A DNA stretch of 64,000 nt from Acanthaster planci (GCF_001949145.1 NW_019091440.1:1454753-1518752); one strand, 5' to 3'; positions 46,688 through 60,500 are shown, counted from the first letter of the stretch. Notes: generated from the letters alone by a model not told the origin. Numbers and translations: made by a program.

Positions 46688-47060
46688 TAGACCGGAACTT
46701 CCAGGGGCTGGGGAAAAGTTGACTTTGTTCTGTAGCAATGCAGGAAGTGGTCGGAATGAACGATTTCCTCCAAGAATGACAGCTGCTGGCTGCATTTTAA
46801 GCCGCGGAAGCAAACGTCCCGACTTCATCATCCACGTTTTTCCCCTTTTCTCACTCAACTGCTCGTGGAAAACAATGATCCCCGTTGTATATGAATTTCA
46901 ACGATGACAGAAATATCGTGGACGTGGCGTGTACCCCACCTCGCACCGAAACATGACAGGAAAACAGTGGCGAGAATTGCAAACGTGATGGATGTGTCAT
47001 CGCCGAGGACCATGCAGGTGGAATGGGTTATTAATGGAGGTTTTTCTCACAGGCTGGCTG
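46688..47060. promoter_or_regulatory. Candidate cis-regulatory patch with ETS-like sites
   Basis: ACCGGAACTTCC (46691-46702), CAGGAAGTGG (46741-46750), GATTTCCTCC (46762-46771) and ACAGGAAAAC (about 46955) are ETS-like cores within 270 bp of higher-complexity sequence. The density is visible; the regulatory role is inference. Confidence 0.22.
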
Positions 47061-50000
47061 AATTCTCCCAACGTTACTCACATCTGTTCCAGTCACCACT
47101 GCGCACCACATGCTCTAACTTGTGAATGATCATGGAATAATGTACATCGCATGTAACTTGTCAAATTATGAAAGATATCCAGTGGCTGACTTCAAGGCTA
47201 GAAACATTCCAATGTCATTTCTATGCATACACCATATTCTAAACGGATCCCAAATTAGTTTTGCAGGATCCAATTGATCTGGGTTTTTTTCGAGTCCAAG
47301 TTTCTATTGAGTCGAGGTTTCTTCTTTTTGAAACAAAGAGCCAAGTTGATGTGGTATTCCAGTGTTGAACATTTTACTGCATGCCGCTGAGCTGACAGAG
47401 TGCGTTTGTCAATTCATATCATTCGTGGTCATGTGGGTTTATTTATTCTCTGCCCTCTCTCTTCCACGAGTAGGAAGAACAGACTAAAAGCTACAAGTGA
47501 CGGGATAAATGCCAGCAATGCAGTGGTAAACATTTTATGGAGATTTCAACTGTACTATCACCCCCAGTGGAATTGTGTAGCGCAGGACACCCACCAGCGA
47601 GCCAGCGAGCCAGGTGTGTCCAGGTATCAACAGTTAGCCAGGTATCAACACCCACCGACCATTGGAAACACACTTAATCTGTTCCTCCTTAAAACCTGAT
47701 AAATTCTTCAACCGGAGATTGACTCAGAGCAACCTCGATGACAGGTATACACAGCTTACTTCTGGAAGCAGTTTTATCGTCTGATATCAAGCTGGACAGG
47801 AAGAGTACAGCACAAGGGAAACAATCTGGGATCATGGGGATTTCTGTGACACATTCGGGCGTGCAATTATCAACAAAACGTGTCAGAAACACCTACGCAG
47901 GTGGAATCACTTCCGTTCAAACTTTGAACTGGTTCAAACTGTAAACCTCCACATCCGGAACCGTTTCCAGCAGCGCTTCCCACAAGGAGAGAAAAAAAGT
48001 CTTCATCTTGGGTTTCGTGTTTGTGTGCGATTTGATTTTTTTGAGCAAGCAACATTAGGGTATAAAGAGTTAGGTGAAATACCCTTCACTTTTCTTGCAC
48101 TTTTCTCCCTAAATCTCCAATAATCCTCCAGTTCCAACTGTTAGCGGCAACTCATGCCCAAAGTTTTTCCAAACTTTGGCATGAAGATTGTAAGTAACTC
48201 CTGAGACAACAATTCTCAGTCTCGAATATTACCAAATATGGGCATAGTGACCTTTCCTTTACTGATAAAGCAAGTTTTGTCAAAATTCAATTTCGAATAT
48301 CTCAAGTTGACAATGGCAAATTTTAAATCCCATTGGTACAAACTTGTTTTAGAACTTCTAGTTTATGTCTGTAGTTTTTTGCACAGCCAATCAAATGTTT
48401 GTAATTGAAATTTTTGGTTCCATATGCTGTGGACGTTTACGGAAAGCACTCCGCAACATGCAAACACCCATACAATCCATTGCAGGCTGCTAGAACAAGC
48501 CTTGTGATTGGTCAGATTGCACGAGATTGTAACATAATAGGCTGTCCAAATATGGTAATACTCTGGACTGATTCTATTTGTTGCTGCCGTACATAAAAAA
48601 AATCAGTGGCTACAAAATTGTGCATTTAGCTACTCTAAAACTTTGGCAATTGTTCAGATGTTGCCTGCTGAAACCAATGTCCCCTTTATCCTATATTTCA
48701 TATGGAGTCTTAAATCTTCCATATAAATACACCTGTTTCTTTAAATGGTTTTTACGACTGGGAATAATCACACGTGCACCACTTGAACAAGGGAATTTAA
48801 TCCCAAATTTCTGATCTAGATTCATTTTTAGCATAGTCCGGCATTTTTTAGACCACATGTAACTTTACAGAATCACTGAAGGCATGTGCAAACTGCCACC
48901 CAAGCAGGTTATTTCAATAATCCCAAAAGCGCCGCAGCAGCGGCAAAGAACAAAAGGATGGCAAATGCTCTTGCGCGCAACTGTCGGCGCCGAAGGTTGC
49001 CATCCATGCCTTGCCTGCGCCACGTGGCGTGCAACGGCAGGACCGGCTGGCAACCAGCCAAAATGACAGAGCAGTCTGCTGTTCCTGGCCAGCGTTGACG
49101 GATGGCCTGACAGAGACTGCGCTCAGGCTCCTTCGTTATTTTGTTACAGTCGCCATGTTGTCAGACACTGTGCCCGTCCTCCAGACAACTAAGGAACATG
49201 TGCAGCCTATTCAAGCCGGTCGCATGGGTCAAAATATGATGGGTGACTGGCGAGAGTGGGTAATTCATTTAGTCTTGCGGGTCGATAACATCAGTCACTT
49301 GTATGCAGGAAAACAGGCCTTTATAATGAAATCTAGCCATCATCTATAAAACGGCCCCCGAGAAGTACTTTAGAAATCATAATCCTTAAATGAAATGGCT
49401 TCGGTTACTTTTATGGCATATAAATTCACAAGCAGAGGAAAGCTGAACTTGTCCGGGAGCTAGGGCAGCATGACAGATTCAATTAATTGGTAGACAGACA
49501 GATGGTGACAAAGACAAACAAACAATCGATTGCTCCGTCCAAATATTGGCGCATCTCAAACTCAAACTGATCAATCCACTCGGCATTCCGATTCCAATCT
49601 GCTGATGTCACCGTTATTCAAACAATATTCCAAGCTGCTACAACGGCACACCCCTTGACAATACCCAAGAGATCAGAAGTTAAGATGCTACCCTTTCATA
49701 TCAAATGACGGCTTCACAATGAAATAAAAGTGCTCTTGTTGTTACCAACAGAGTGCTGACACAAAAAATCTATCTGGTCTCATTCTCTTGGGCCACTCGC
49801 TTTCGGAATGCCTCACAAATTCCACCTTTTGTTGGTTTAATCCCACTGAGTGTTCCGCTCTTTTCAGTGGCCCAATAAAAATCAATGCCAAATCTCTCCT
49901 CGATCCCTAAAACTCAAGCGAGACTAGTCTAGTGACCAAAACCATTGTAACAGTTTGCCAATCCACAGGCCATGCCTGAAACAGGCTTCCAGAGCTACGG

Positions 50001-53000
50001 CTACATCTATTGCCAGCATGTGTCCATGCATTTGCAACGGGATGAGACCTAGCCCTAGCCACAAGACTTGAACGTGGCCTCAGAGATCAGAGCACCAGAC
50101 TGTCCTCCTTGTACCTATGACAATTTTGGACAAGAAGCCCGATACCAGACTACTTCTCTCCAGCTTCTACTCTTGCTTCATTCTTCACAACTTGGGAGAG
50201 TGGCCAACTGAATAATTAATATTTTTATTCCATCCAACAAGATATCAAATTCTACCAGTATTGATCAATGATCGACTACGGGCCAACACGTTTTGTTCCT
50301 TCCAACCTGTCATCGGACGGTTTGGTTTTGGTAGTGCAAGTTATTGATCAGTCCGGCCTGTCTTAATCTCGTCACTGTCAGGGGTCTTTCTGTGGGGATT
50401 AGCGGCGTGAAAGGCTCGTCTAGGTTGGGCACACTTTTCGCCATCCTGACCTTATACTGCAAACAAACCTTGGCCGACCTGTGGTCAGCAATGCGGATGA
50501 CGATAAATGATGCCACCACTTCTCAGTTACATGCAAATTTAACACTGACCACAGCATCACGAAGATAAGGACAGAACATCGCAATGACAGATGGTCCTGT
50601 CCAATTCTGTTCTGCACTTTCAAAATCGCAAAAAAATGCTTGTTAAAAGTACTTCGATTTCTCTGTAATTGGTAAAATACCAAAATCAGATATATCAACT
50701 TCTTAACTTTCTATACTAGAAAAAGCATCACTCCATCCCCCCAAAAACCCACAAAATGTTACCAAACAGTTCATTTTTAAAATAAATCTATAACTTCTAC
50801 ATTCTTCAACACTAGAGGGCCCTTTATGATCCTTCCATCTCATGCCAGTGCAGGTGGTTCTCTTCCAGTGCCTATTGTTTGCAGTTACGCAACACCACTA
50901 TCGTCTCTAAACACGTATTGATCCTGGCTAGCACCGCAAACAATTGGCATGCCTCCGGCGACTAAACAATGCCCCAATATGGGGATGGAATGGGCTTTTC
51001 TTTTCCGCTGAAGACAGGTGATCGTTGACGTATCCTCACAGGAGACGGAAATAAAGGAGATGACAAGGAGATGAGACGGACAGGTTAGGACTTGATGATG
51101 CAATGAAAATCTCCCTCAAGTCTTAAAACAGACTACAGTTTGTATGGAAATGCAGGTCATTTCCTTGTCTGAATTGGACAGTCGGAAACAAAATAGCGCC
51201 CAACACAGGCCCTTAAATTTTGGAAGCCAAGAACAATTTCAATGCACCATTTCACAGATCTTTTTTTCTACTGTAAATTACTGTGGAATATCTGTTGCTC
51301 AGTAAACTGGCAGAATTACATCCAAATCATTTTTTTCAAATTACCAACCTTATTCTCAAAAATTCCTTCTCTGCTCAATTTGTTTTTTTTTTCCATCTAT
51401 CCCTTTTCTTCCTCACAGTAGTTCTTGACCACAAAACTCAGCAACAGTTCTGCAGGCCAGACGGCACACGGATGAATTCCAAGGGAAAAGAAGTAAAAAA
51501 AAAAACTAATCTAACCAAACTAATACGAGTCTGAGCTCCCTGTATCCAAGTGAGTCCACGGGTGAAATCCCTCATGGTGTAGTTATCACACGGTCCAGTG
51601 AGACATGGCCGCAGCATTGCACGCCCGGCGAGAGCGCTCAAAAGGGCCGGTCAGGCCAGGCACAAAAGCGGCCAATCAATCCACAGCAAACAGATCAATA
51701 CATGGCTTTTGCTCCTCTTTCCGGGGCCTGCAGGAAGAACAAACTGACTCTGGCCGATGGCTGAGAGGCGAGGATGGGTCTGGTATAATCTGCTTAGGGA
51801 GCAAAGATCGGGGGGGGGGGAATCTCTGGTGTGTTGGACTATAGCGACAGGGTCTGGCAGCAGCGAGTGCTAATGCCAACAAGGATAGGAACTTGTATGG
51901 TGCTGGGTGCAAGCACATAGCTGTAGGATACCACTGTGTGGGTCTGGGTGGACACACTACAGCAGTGAGATTTCAGGTATGAAGAGAAGTCTACAAAATA
52001 TCCAGCAGACTGGTGCTAAAGATGACAGTAAAAGCACTCCGCCTTTTCAGGGCTATTTAATACGGGTAGCTAGGGAGTTCCCTCCTGAAATGACTAGGAT
52101 CATATTGACCGGGAACATTTTTTTTCTCTTTGATTTGTACTTTTGAAGTACAAACAGGTAGCAAACTCTGACTGATTAAACCCCAGAAATCTAGAAACCT
52201 GTGGTAAAAGCTCCTGAAATCCACACTGAGAAATCCAGGAACCAGATGCATGCTGGAAAGCCAAACTGAACAAGGAATATTGTGATGAACATGGGGCCAT
52301 ACGGTGATGGGTGATTGGCCAAGAGTCTGGGTGTTTCAACTTTTCACTTGGTTCAAGTGCATGCTAACGGGTGCATCTAATTAGGTTAAGGTTGAAGCCA
52401 AGGGGTAAGGGTAAACCTAATGGGTAACAGGTTCACAGGGCAATGGCTGAACTGAGTGCATCCTGTAGGTAACAGGTGTCCAAACTAGGATCTAATCAAA
52501 CCAAATGAGCTACAACTATGATCAGACAGTTGTAAGGAATAAACAGCCTACATGTACATGCATGTGGGTACATACAATGTACACACAGACACATTCCACC
52601 ATTAACTGTATTTACCCACCAGCAATGCCAAAGTGACTTTGTCCTGCCATCTAACAAGATCTCTGGGAAGCCAGAAACATCTGCGGGTCCATAAAACCCC
52701 CATAAAACTCCAAATTCTTTACCCATGTGAATGCCCTCCTGATGTGATGTTCCCAGTCACCTTAAGCACCTATTTATTGGGTTATGATCTAATAAATGGG
52801 CAATAAAAAACCAAGTACCAGAGTCAACTGTGTTCAAGGTCTGCTCTGTCAACCAACATGCAGATCTGGGAACAACAAAAACTCTAAGAAAACAAAGGAT
52901 CCATTTATACCCTGAATGGTAAATCTGTTGGCATTGTCCCTGAACACTTTAAACACTGCCGGGCTGCAATTTATGGTCATTTTACGGCACCGTAAAAAGC

Positions 53001-54727
53001 AAGAACATTGCATCATTTTATGACGTCTGTGAGGGATGTATCTGTGAGGAGCGTGGCATATTCCCATGGGGCCCCATAAAAACAATCAAGGATGGAGCAT
53101 GTGGGTTGCCATGGCAACAGTCTGACATCATAGACTGTCAAAGCTAACCTTATGACTGCAGGAGTCACATCTGCTAGACAATATTGAGGGTGCTGGTCAC
53201 ACCCTTCTTCCATCAAATCAATTAGTGATCTGGGTTTCTTGACATTTTGATTTAAGTTAAACCAATGTACAGATACGTCTAAATGTGTAAGCCTTCAACA
53301 CCCCATCAATTCTTCTCTGGCAAATTCCGAGTACTTTAACCGGCACAGCCCAACACACTCACCAAACCAACAAACCGATTTCAGTTGCATCGCTTTGGCC
53401 ACAATTTACGAGACTCACTAATTTTGGGTCCTGACCCTGTAACAACCCCCTCAACAGAAGGGGAGATGCTTTGGAAATGTTCCCCCCCTCTGGCCCGTGG
53501 CGAATTCCCCCACAGCAGCATGGCAACCTCCAGAGTCCAATTCATCTCCTTCCCCAACGAGCGTAAATTTTCCCCCCAGGTTTGGGAATCAGGAAGGCAG
53601 CTCTGCTAAGACTCAGTGTCAGGCTCATTTTTTCCCCATGGCAGGAACATTTTTAATAACGGGAAAAAAATGATCGAGATGACAGTCGAAACTGTTTCAA
53701 AGTGAAAAGAGCTGCTATAGAATGTCACCTGCAAATGATAAACAAAATCATTCGTCATTTTTCAGCGACAAATGCACGAACTGTTCAGTGCTTTCGACCC
53801 GACAAAAAATTCCATTCATCAGCGGCAACTTTTTGAAATCTTCAGAGGCTTAAATCAGACAGCTAATGCTTTTTTCCTTTCTTAAAGCCTTGAACGAATG
53901 TAGCACAGAGATCAATAAATTTGACAGAAAGAAAAAAACGACATCTGAACAGGTGAATGGTGAAAAACAAGTTCCTCGCAAGAAATTTGTGAATCTTAAA
54001 CAAATAAAAACAGCCTTCCAAAAACATACTTACAGATCAAACATCCAACCACAAAAAAGGTTATCCTTAAATTTATTTACAATCTGAACCTGACTTTCTG
54101 AACCTCTCACATCACTCTCCAATATACGGCCGAGGTCGTTACAAAATTTAACGGCCCAGTTTAGTTTATTCCCTGCTCCGTTCCCAGATTACCCAAATAA
54201 TGTTTCCCATGAAGCGATTAATGCCACCTCGGATATCCAAACCCCCCTGCGCGGCAGTGCAACGCGGCTCGTAAAAAATATCAAACTTGCCTCTGTTAAT
54301 TCAAGGCAATATCCCTGCAATGAAACTGCAGCACGTTATCGGCCGGCTCAGCTACACTGTACATGCAACTGCGACCGTGACCTTTTTTTCCTCAACACGG
54401 ATTCGAGAATGCAGCGAGCTGGCACGGCACACACATAATTATCCTGGCCAGGTTCTTCGAGTGAGGCGTGACCATCTTCCAAATCTATTCATTTATGAAC
54501 CCCAGACACCACTTATTCTGTATTTTGTAAGATGCTCATTATACATAATCTGCTTCGGCACCAATGACTACCGTGATCACAACAACTCATACATGTCCAG
54601 CAAATGAAACCTGAATTCTCGTGTCTGCTTCGAATGGCCTCCACAAGAAAAAAAATGGATGCTGTGAACACCAGATTGAATAAGATGAGATTAGAAGCTT
54701 TTCATGGTGGAAGTAGCAAGTAAACTA
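47061..54727. other. No gene seen
   Basis: Non-coding. A short hairpin-forming inverted repeat (CATGCCCAAAGTTT / AAACTTTGGCATG) lies at 48153-48182. A weak tRNA-like B box on the minus strand near 50075 is not convincing. A GC-richer patch near 54150-54450 contains GATTAATG and TGACCTTT elements. Confidence 0.45.
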
Positions 54728-55066
54728 GATAGGTTTGTGGTAGCACCATGGAGGTATCTCTTTGTTTGAGTATGTGGGGTTCTGACAAGAACGGGTGGCA
54801 CTCAACGTTTTGGACAGTATGCTCTGTCCATCGTCAGGAGACTGCAGAGGGTCCAGTGATGAGGCAGCTTATGTGGTGTGTAGAGGACAGTGAGGTGTGG
54901 AGAGGATACTAACTCTGGATCCAACCGGTGGCTCGGGTCATCTCCAAGCCACCGGTCTCCTGACGACGGACAGAGCATACTGTCCGAAACGTTGAGTACC
55001 ACCGGTTCTTTTCAGAACCCCACATACTCAAAAAAGAGATATATCCATGGTGCCACCGCAAACTGA
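54728..55066. mobile_element. Foldback element with arms of about 110 bp
   Basis: The left arm (54728-54842) contains TGTGGTAGCACCATGGAGG, TTGAGTATGTGGGGTTCTGA, CTCAACGTTTTGGACAGTAT and GCTCTGTCCATCGTCAGGAG. The right arm (54955-55066) is the inverse of all four with about 10-15% differences. A loop of about 110 bp separates them, and at its right border a smaller perfect 9-bp hairpin uses CCGGTGGCT and AGCCACCGG. The paired strands would form a very stable cruciform or RNA hairpin. It is unrelated to the foldback family at 24.4 and 56.8 kb. Confidence 0.8.
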
Positions 55067-56802
55067 TACAGATTATTAACCTTTAATAAGCTCCGAAGTT
55101 AAAGAACCACACTGATTCGTGATCTGGAGACTTCACTCATTAACAAACGTACCAAAATGTGACTCGACATTTGCCCAACTTTAAGAAACAGTTCAATGGC
55201 AGTCACCTTTCAAACAACTCTCCAGAAAAAAAGTGAACTACTCATCATTCTTTAGGAAATTAAATACAGTCACTGTCATTTGTAAACTCAACACTTTACT
55301 CAAAAGCAAAGCCTCCACCCATGACTCAATATTTCCAAGTTTTCGTCAAGCGTGAGAAAAAGTTGTACTGCAATTCAGACACTGAAAAATCTCTCTCTCA
55401 AAAAAAACAACCTCATACAACTTCAACCAAATCGCGGATCAAACCTGGCAGATCCTCCCAGACAAAGGTACCTACTCACCAAAACCTTCTTTTGTCCTGT
55501 AAAAGTTTGGTGGCCTGCTTTTGCCCAACAAACCCAAAACAGCTTTTGTGTTGCCGAAAAGAGTAAAAAAAGACAAAATCTCCCAACGGATAAAGAGTAT
55601 CCGGAATTGGAAGCTCCTACTGTTCAGAAAGTAATAGTTCCATTGTTACGGCTTAGCGCATTACAGACAATGGTAAAAAAAAAACCTTACTCCAAACTCC
55701 TTAATACTATTGTTGGCGTGATAAAATGCATCAGTGGTGATGGTTCTGTAGGACAGAACTGTTTACACAACTGTACAATTCAGAATATTCCATTGAATTT
55801 TTCTCCTGGATATTTTTATATACATATCTGGCAGAAAAGAATTTGGTGTCCGTGCATCCAGGGCAGAAGTAAGTGGTTAAAGAGGAGAACGCAGGAAGAA
55901 TGACATCAGAGATTAGGAATTTCAAACGATTTTCGGTGATGGAGTCATCCGTTTCCCATCTGTTGTGACAACGTATTGTTCTGTTGACAGCTTTGAAATC
56001 AATCTCTTTTCACCATTTCGACGAAAACCCATGAGACATCTTTCAGGCACTTATAAGCAAAGAAAGGACTGCTGTAAACCTCGTCTATAAAGAATAAGAG
56101 AAATTAACCATTCTTGCCTTCTTGAACAAACATTCCTTTCGTCTTTGTTGTAAAAAAAAAGCAAAATGAGCACTCCTTTTCATTTTTCTCTAAGCTCGTA
56201 AAAATTCACCCCCTAGAAAAACAGGTCTTGAAAAAATGACCTCAAAACACAGAAATCTGCAAGCCCACACATATAAATTTACCTTTCCTGTCACCTTACA
56301 TGAAATCAATTCCTCAAATGGCCCGTGCAACCAATACTTCAAAGCACTGCCTGAAGTTAATAGTGCCTTGGGTTCAGCAAGGTTTAGTGTCCATATCTGG
56401 ATAAGTCAACAATTTGAAACAACCTTTCAACTCCACTTGTTTATTCAACAATTCAGGTAAAACTAATCCTCAAGACCCTGACAAGAAAACCTAATCCAGG
56501 CAAGTCTCAGCCACTGCTCATTCCGAAGGATGTCTCTGAATTTCCTTTTGTCTCGTCTTCAAAACCGACTGCATCATTTACTTCGCGAAATTGACAGAGG
56601 AGACAGACTACAGCCAAGAGAAATGGACTGCCTTCAGAAGTGGGTGGGCGATTGGTTGAAGAGTTGTTCCCAAGGTAACAGACACAAGGGAGCTGAGCTA
56701 GCCTTGCTCATTTTGTGTTCTCTATCCTTCTTGAGATAGTAAGTTAGGAGCTGGGGGTAGCAAGCAACCTCTGCCTATATTAAAACACCCATTAATAACC
56801 CA
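55067..56802. other. No confirmed gene; holds the longest open frame of the window (55352-55903)
   Basis: The plus-strand frame 55352-55903 has 183 codons and is Lys/Gln/Ser-rich with no recognised domain, no signal peptide and AT-rich composition. In 64 kb of six frames a frame of this length is only mildly unexpected, so I do not call it a gene. Confidence 0.3.
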
Positions 56803-57154
56803 TTTGCAAGTTAAATTTGAATAAAATCTGGCACACTGAGTTATCTGATTGCACATTAACACGACAATTTGAATTCCCCAGACTAAAGACCATGTTGCTA
56901 TACCTCATGATTCAAAGCAAGCTTTTGCTTCGCAACCACAATCTCTGGAATGGACTGGCTCCTTTGTGACTTTCTTTTCCATTGAGAACAGTGTATTGTT
57001 GCAAGACGCCTCTTCTTTATGTAACTAAGGAAAAGCTTGCCCCCAATCACAAGGTATAGCAACAGTGGCTTTAGTATGGAGAATTCCAATTGTTTTGTTC
57101 ACATGAATTTAAAGAACTCAGCGTACCAGATTTTATCCAAATTTAACTCGCAAA
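56803..57154. mobile_element. Foldback element, copy 2 (uninterrupted)
   Basis: It begins TTTGCAAGTTAAATTTG, then AATAAAATCTGGCACACTGA, and ends with the inverse: CTCAGCGTACCAGATTTTAT, then ATTTAACTCGCAAA. It is collinear with the copy at 24446-24954 through CCCCAGACTAAAGAC, TCTCTGGAATGGACTGG and TTTATGTAACTAAGG, and lacks the hAT-like insertion. The copies are about 80-85% alike by eye, which implies old insertions. Confidence 0.8.
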
Positions 57155-57424
57155 AAAGGCTTCTTCTCTTTTATTTCCACAATCTGGAGATACACTTTAA
57201 ATTTAAACGGGAGTCCATTGGAAAATAACCACACCGAAGAGAAGTCCAATGAAATCCAGATCTATTTAAAGAAGTAAACTTCACTTCAGTTGGTCCTACT
57301 CCTATCAGCTGAAGGCAGGGAACCTTCATTCAAAGAGTGAGTTTTTCAACTCTCGGTAATTTGCGCTCAACTTTGCTTTTTTTCCAAATGGATCATCTGA
57401 TTCAAACCAGCCAGCTGACACCGG
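57155..57424. other. No gene seen
   Basis: AT-rich spacer between the foldback element and the SINE-like element. Confidence 0.5.
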
Positions 57425-57427
57425 CAA

Positions 57428-57560
57428 GCTCGGTAGTCGAGTGGTTAAGACGTCTGCACTAGTAGGCAGGAGGTCGTAGGTTCGAGTCCCACCCGAGTAC
57501 GCTTGTGGTTTTTTCACAAGCCTCCAGGGGAATACACCGAGCATACAGAGCTGAAAAATA
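57428..57560 (+). mobile_element. tRNA-derived SINE-like element with Pol III terminator
   Basis: A perfect A box TAGTCGAGTGG (57434-57444) and perfect B box GGTTCGAGTCC (57479-57489) sit 45 bases apart. The ends CTCGG and CCGAG can pair as an acceptor stem, and an anticodon-like stem TCTGC/GCAGG has an 8-base loop rather than 7. The T arm has one mismatch. A TTTTTT run at 57509-57514 could end Pol III transcription. The fold defects favour a SINE or tRNA pseudogene over a working tRNA. The opposite strand reads as the familiar SINE-derived pseudo-protein (SGGTRTYDLLPTS). Confidence 0.65.
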
Positions 57561-60500
57561 TGTACACGTCGGGCAGGGCAAAAATCCAAAATTAGTTTGC
57601 ATTTTTTCTTTACTAATTATTGTAAAATGAGCCGTCAAAATTGGGAAGTTTGCGCTTTGGGGGAAACTTTACAACGTCTAAGTTCTAACTTGACGCTCTC
57701 TGCTAAAAAAGATCTTTCAGATAACAATTATGGGACACAATGGGAGATATGGTATTTAACTGATTCTGCTCCGATAGCTTGTAGGAGTAAAAAAGCTATC
57801 ATCTTCCAGCTCTCATGTCTAACGACCAACAGGACAGCACTACGTCTTTAAGTTCTTATCCAGACAGACACAAGCCAGATGGCAGGATGTGCTGGAACAG
57901 TTTAAAAGTTCCCTCGACAATGAAAACCCTTGAAAAAATGCTCAGTCATTCTGACAGACCCTCTCCAGATCCCTCAATTGTCTCATCAAATCACCCCAAC
58001 CGGAAATAGGGTCCTAGGGTCCCTCTTGTGAGACCAATAAAAAAATCTGATTCACCTGGATTGGGCAACTTTCACACCTGTGCCAAGACTCATTTAATCA
58101 CCAAGCCACACAAGGGCGACAATGGCACATCAATCACACCGTTACGCAACACACCTTCCCCACACTAGACAAACGCTCCCATCTCCACCATCGTCAATTC
58201 TTACAACTTCAGTTTCTCGATCACTGCATTACCAAGACAACAATGAGCAGGCCTTGATTAAAAAAAAAATGAGGGGGCAGGACCCTAAACAGCTCTTGGA
58301 CAGGGGTACAATTGAACACAGGTGAGTCAGATGGCAGCAAGACAAAAGAAAGACCTACATGTAATAGACATGATGGAATCCAGACTCCGGGCTATGCAAA
58401 ACCAGACCCAATAAGGTAGTAATTCAACAACCAGACAGAACACAGCCCAGGAAATTGCACTGCTGTTTCATTGCAAATGAAATTAAACAGCAGCATGTAT
58501 GTACATGCACATGTCTTGGTGAAGTTAGGAGCTTTCTCAAAAATTCACTTCATCAAACACGACAACAGCCCTCCTTTCCCAACACAAAAACAACAAACAG
58601 AACCATCAGGAAGAGATTTTGATTGGTTCATTGTGATGTCATCATTCTTTCTTCCTCTACATGTATCTAAATAAGCACACAACCAAATAAATATTCTTTG
58701 GAAACACTTACCTAGAAAGATCGGATATGCACCAGGCAGCAGTGGAGGGGACACATGAAAAGAAAAAAGAAAAGCAGAAAAACATACATCAGAAATACGT
58801 ACACTAAACATTTATTGTATGTTGGTTTGAAGCATCTTGTAATGTACATGCATACATTACTGATTATGCGTACAGAAGTGACTAGATTAGCATACCACAC
58901 ACACATTTATGCAAATTTATTCAAATAAGCAAGTTCATTCTGCATGACTGAAATCAAAATCTTGAAAGGTCCACAGAGATATAAGCTGCACCGTGTACAC
59001 AGTCGCTGGGCAAAACTGAAATGAATTTTGCAAATTTATGCAAATTATTCCAGTGACCCAAGATGACATTTCAAATCACCTAAGGGTTAATGACCTGAAA
59101 CAATACCGCGGCACATCATCAATAATATGTCAACCCTCGTTTGGCGGACACCGACGTTCCGAGGCCTTCGGGCAAGCCGTCCTTTTGCCTGTCACTTTCC
59201 TCCATACACATTTTCAGGGATTTTCCATTCATCTTTTTTTCTTCATCTTCTATCTACGATATCATAACGTTCTTGACACAACGCAAGGCTCCGAATCGGA
59301 AGTGGGAAATCAATATGTGGCTGAAACAGAAGACTGGGCCCGAGACTGGGCAAGATAAAATAGTCAACTCTTTGACAGGTCAGACTGGATTTCAGCATCT
59401 TGAGCTGCCAAAGAAGAAAGCCAATACCGGGCCAAATATTTATAAATAACACTGAATTTTACAATTCAAAATGGCACATCTAACACCACACACCTACAGC
59501 AGCAGACAGCTGGATGTAGGAGTTTGGGATTGCAACCTCTTACATTCAGTCGTTTCATGTCGGTAAATTTAATCATTCACTTCCACCCAGTCTTTCATAT
59601 ACCCTTTTGTCATCTCAGTAATTTGGATCACGGTTGATTTGATAATATTTTTATGATTACTTTGATCAGGCAACTGTAATTGTCGTCAACTTCTACACAG
59701 CTTTGAATTGGTATTTATTTATTTATTTATTTATCTTTTTAAACCAAATGCCAAAACAATCATTCACTGTAACTTTTTTTCTTTTGCAACTGTCCTTGTT
59801 TCCTCGATGCATCGTTTTAAAAAATTCATCGGGCAAATGGCGAGCACAATCTCTTATAGTTTCAGTAAGACGCAGAAGTCTACGAGGAATAGCAGGTGGA
59901 CGTCCGTCTCGCCCGGGGCTTGGACTACCCCGACCCATCAACATCAGGTAGAAAAAAAAATGGCTCCTGATAGCGTCACTCTCCTCTCTTGGCCATTTCC
60001 AACAATCGCCAATCTCAGATCAACCAATTCTTAGGGCAATGCCTTCATTTTCTTTAAGCAAAAAAAAATCTTCCTCTTTTCCAAAAAAAAAAAAAATAAA
60101 AAGGACACAACTTACTACAAATGAATAATTAAATATGTCTGTTTGGTTCCCTGGGGCAGCCAATGTGCAACCAATACAGTAAGAGCTACGGAGCTGATTT
60201 TGGTGTAAAAAAAAATGATGAAAATGGACGGCACATGTTCAGGAGCTAATAGTGAAACACGTCGTGCGTGATGACTCATAGCGTTAAAGTGCTTCTGTGG
60301 TCGGCATGGCGATGTTATTGTTTTGCTCAGTGAACCCAAATGCACAGCAGTCTCTGCAACACTTCAATAAAACATGAATATTCATGGTTTTAAGATCACG
60401 CTTACCAACACATCTCTTGGTACAAAATGGTGGTGAAACAACAGGCAGAAATACTCAAGGACTTTTTTGCAAAAAAGAAAAAAGTAAATAACAAAAAAAA

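Noticed and set aside
48153-48182. Hairpin with CATGCCCAAAGTTT arms as a microRNA precursor
   Set aside because: The stem is only about 13 bp with a 4-base loop; too short for a pre-miRNA.
50041-50140. Minus-strand tRNA-like sequence with GTTCAAGTC B-box-like motif
   Set aside because: The A box does not match and no stem pairs convincingly.
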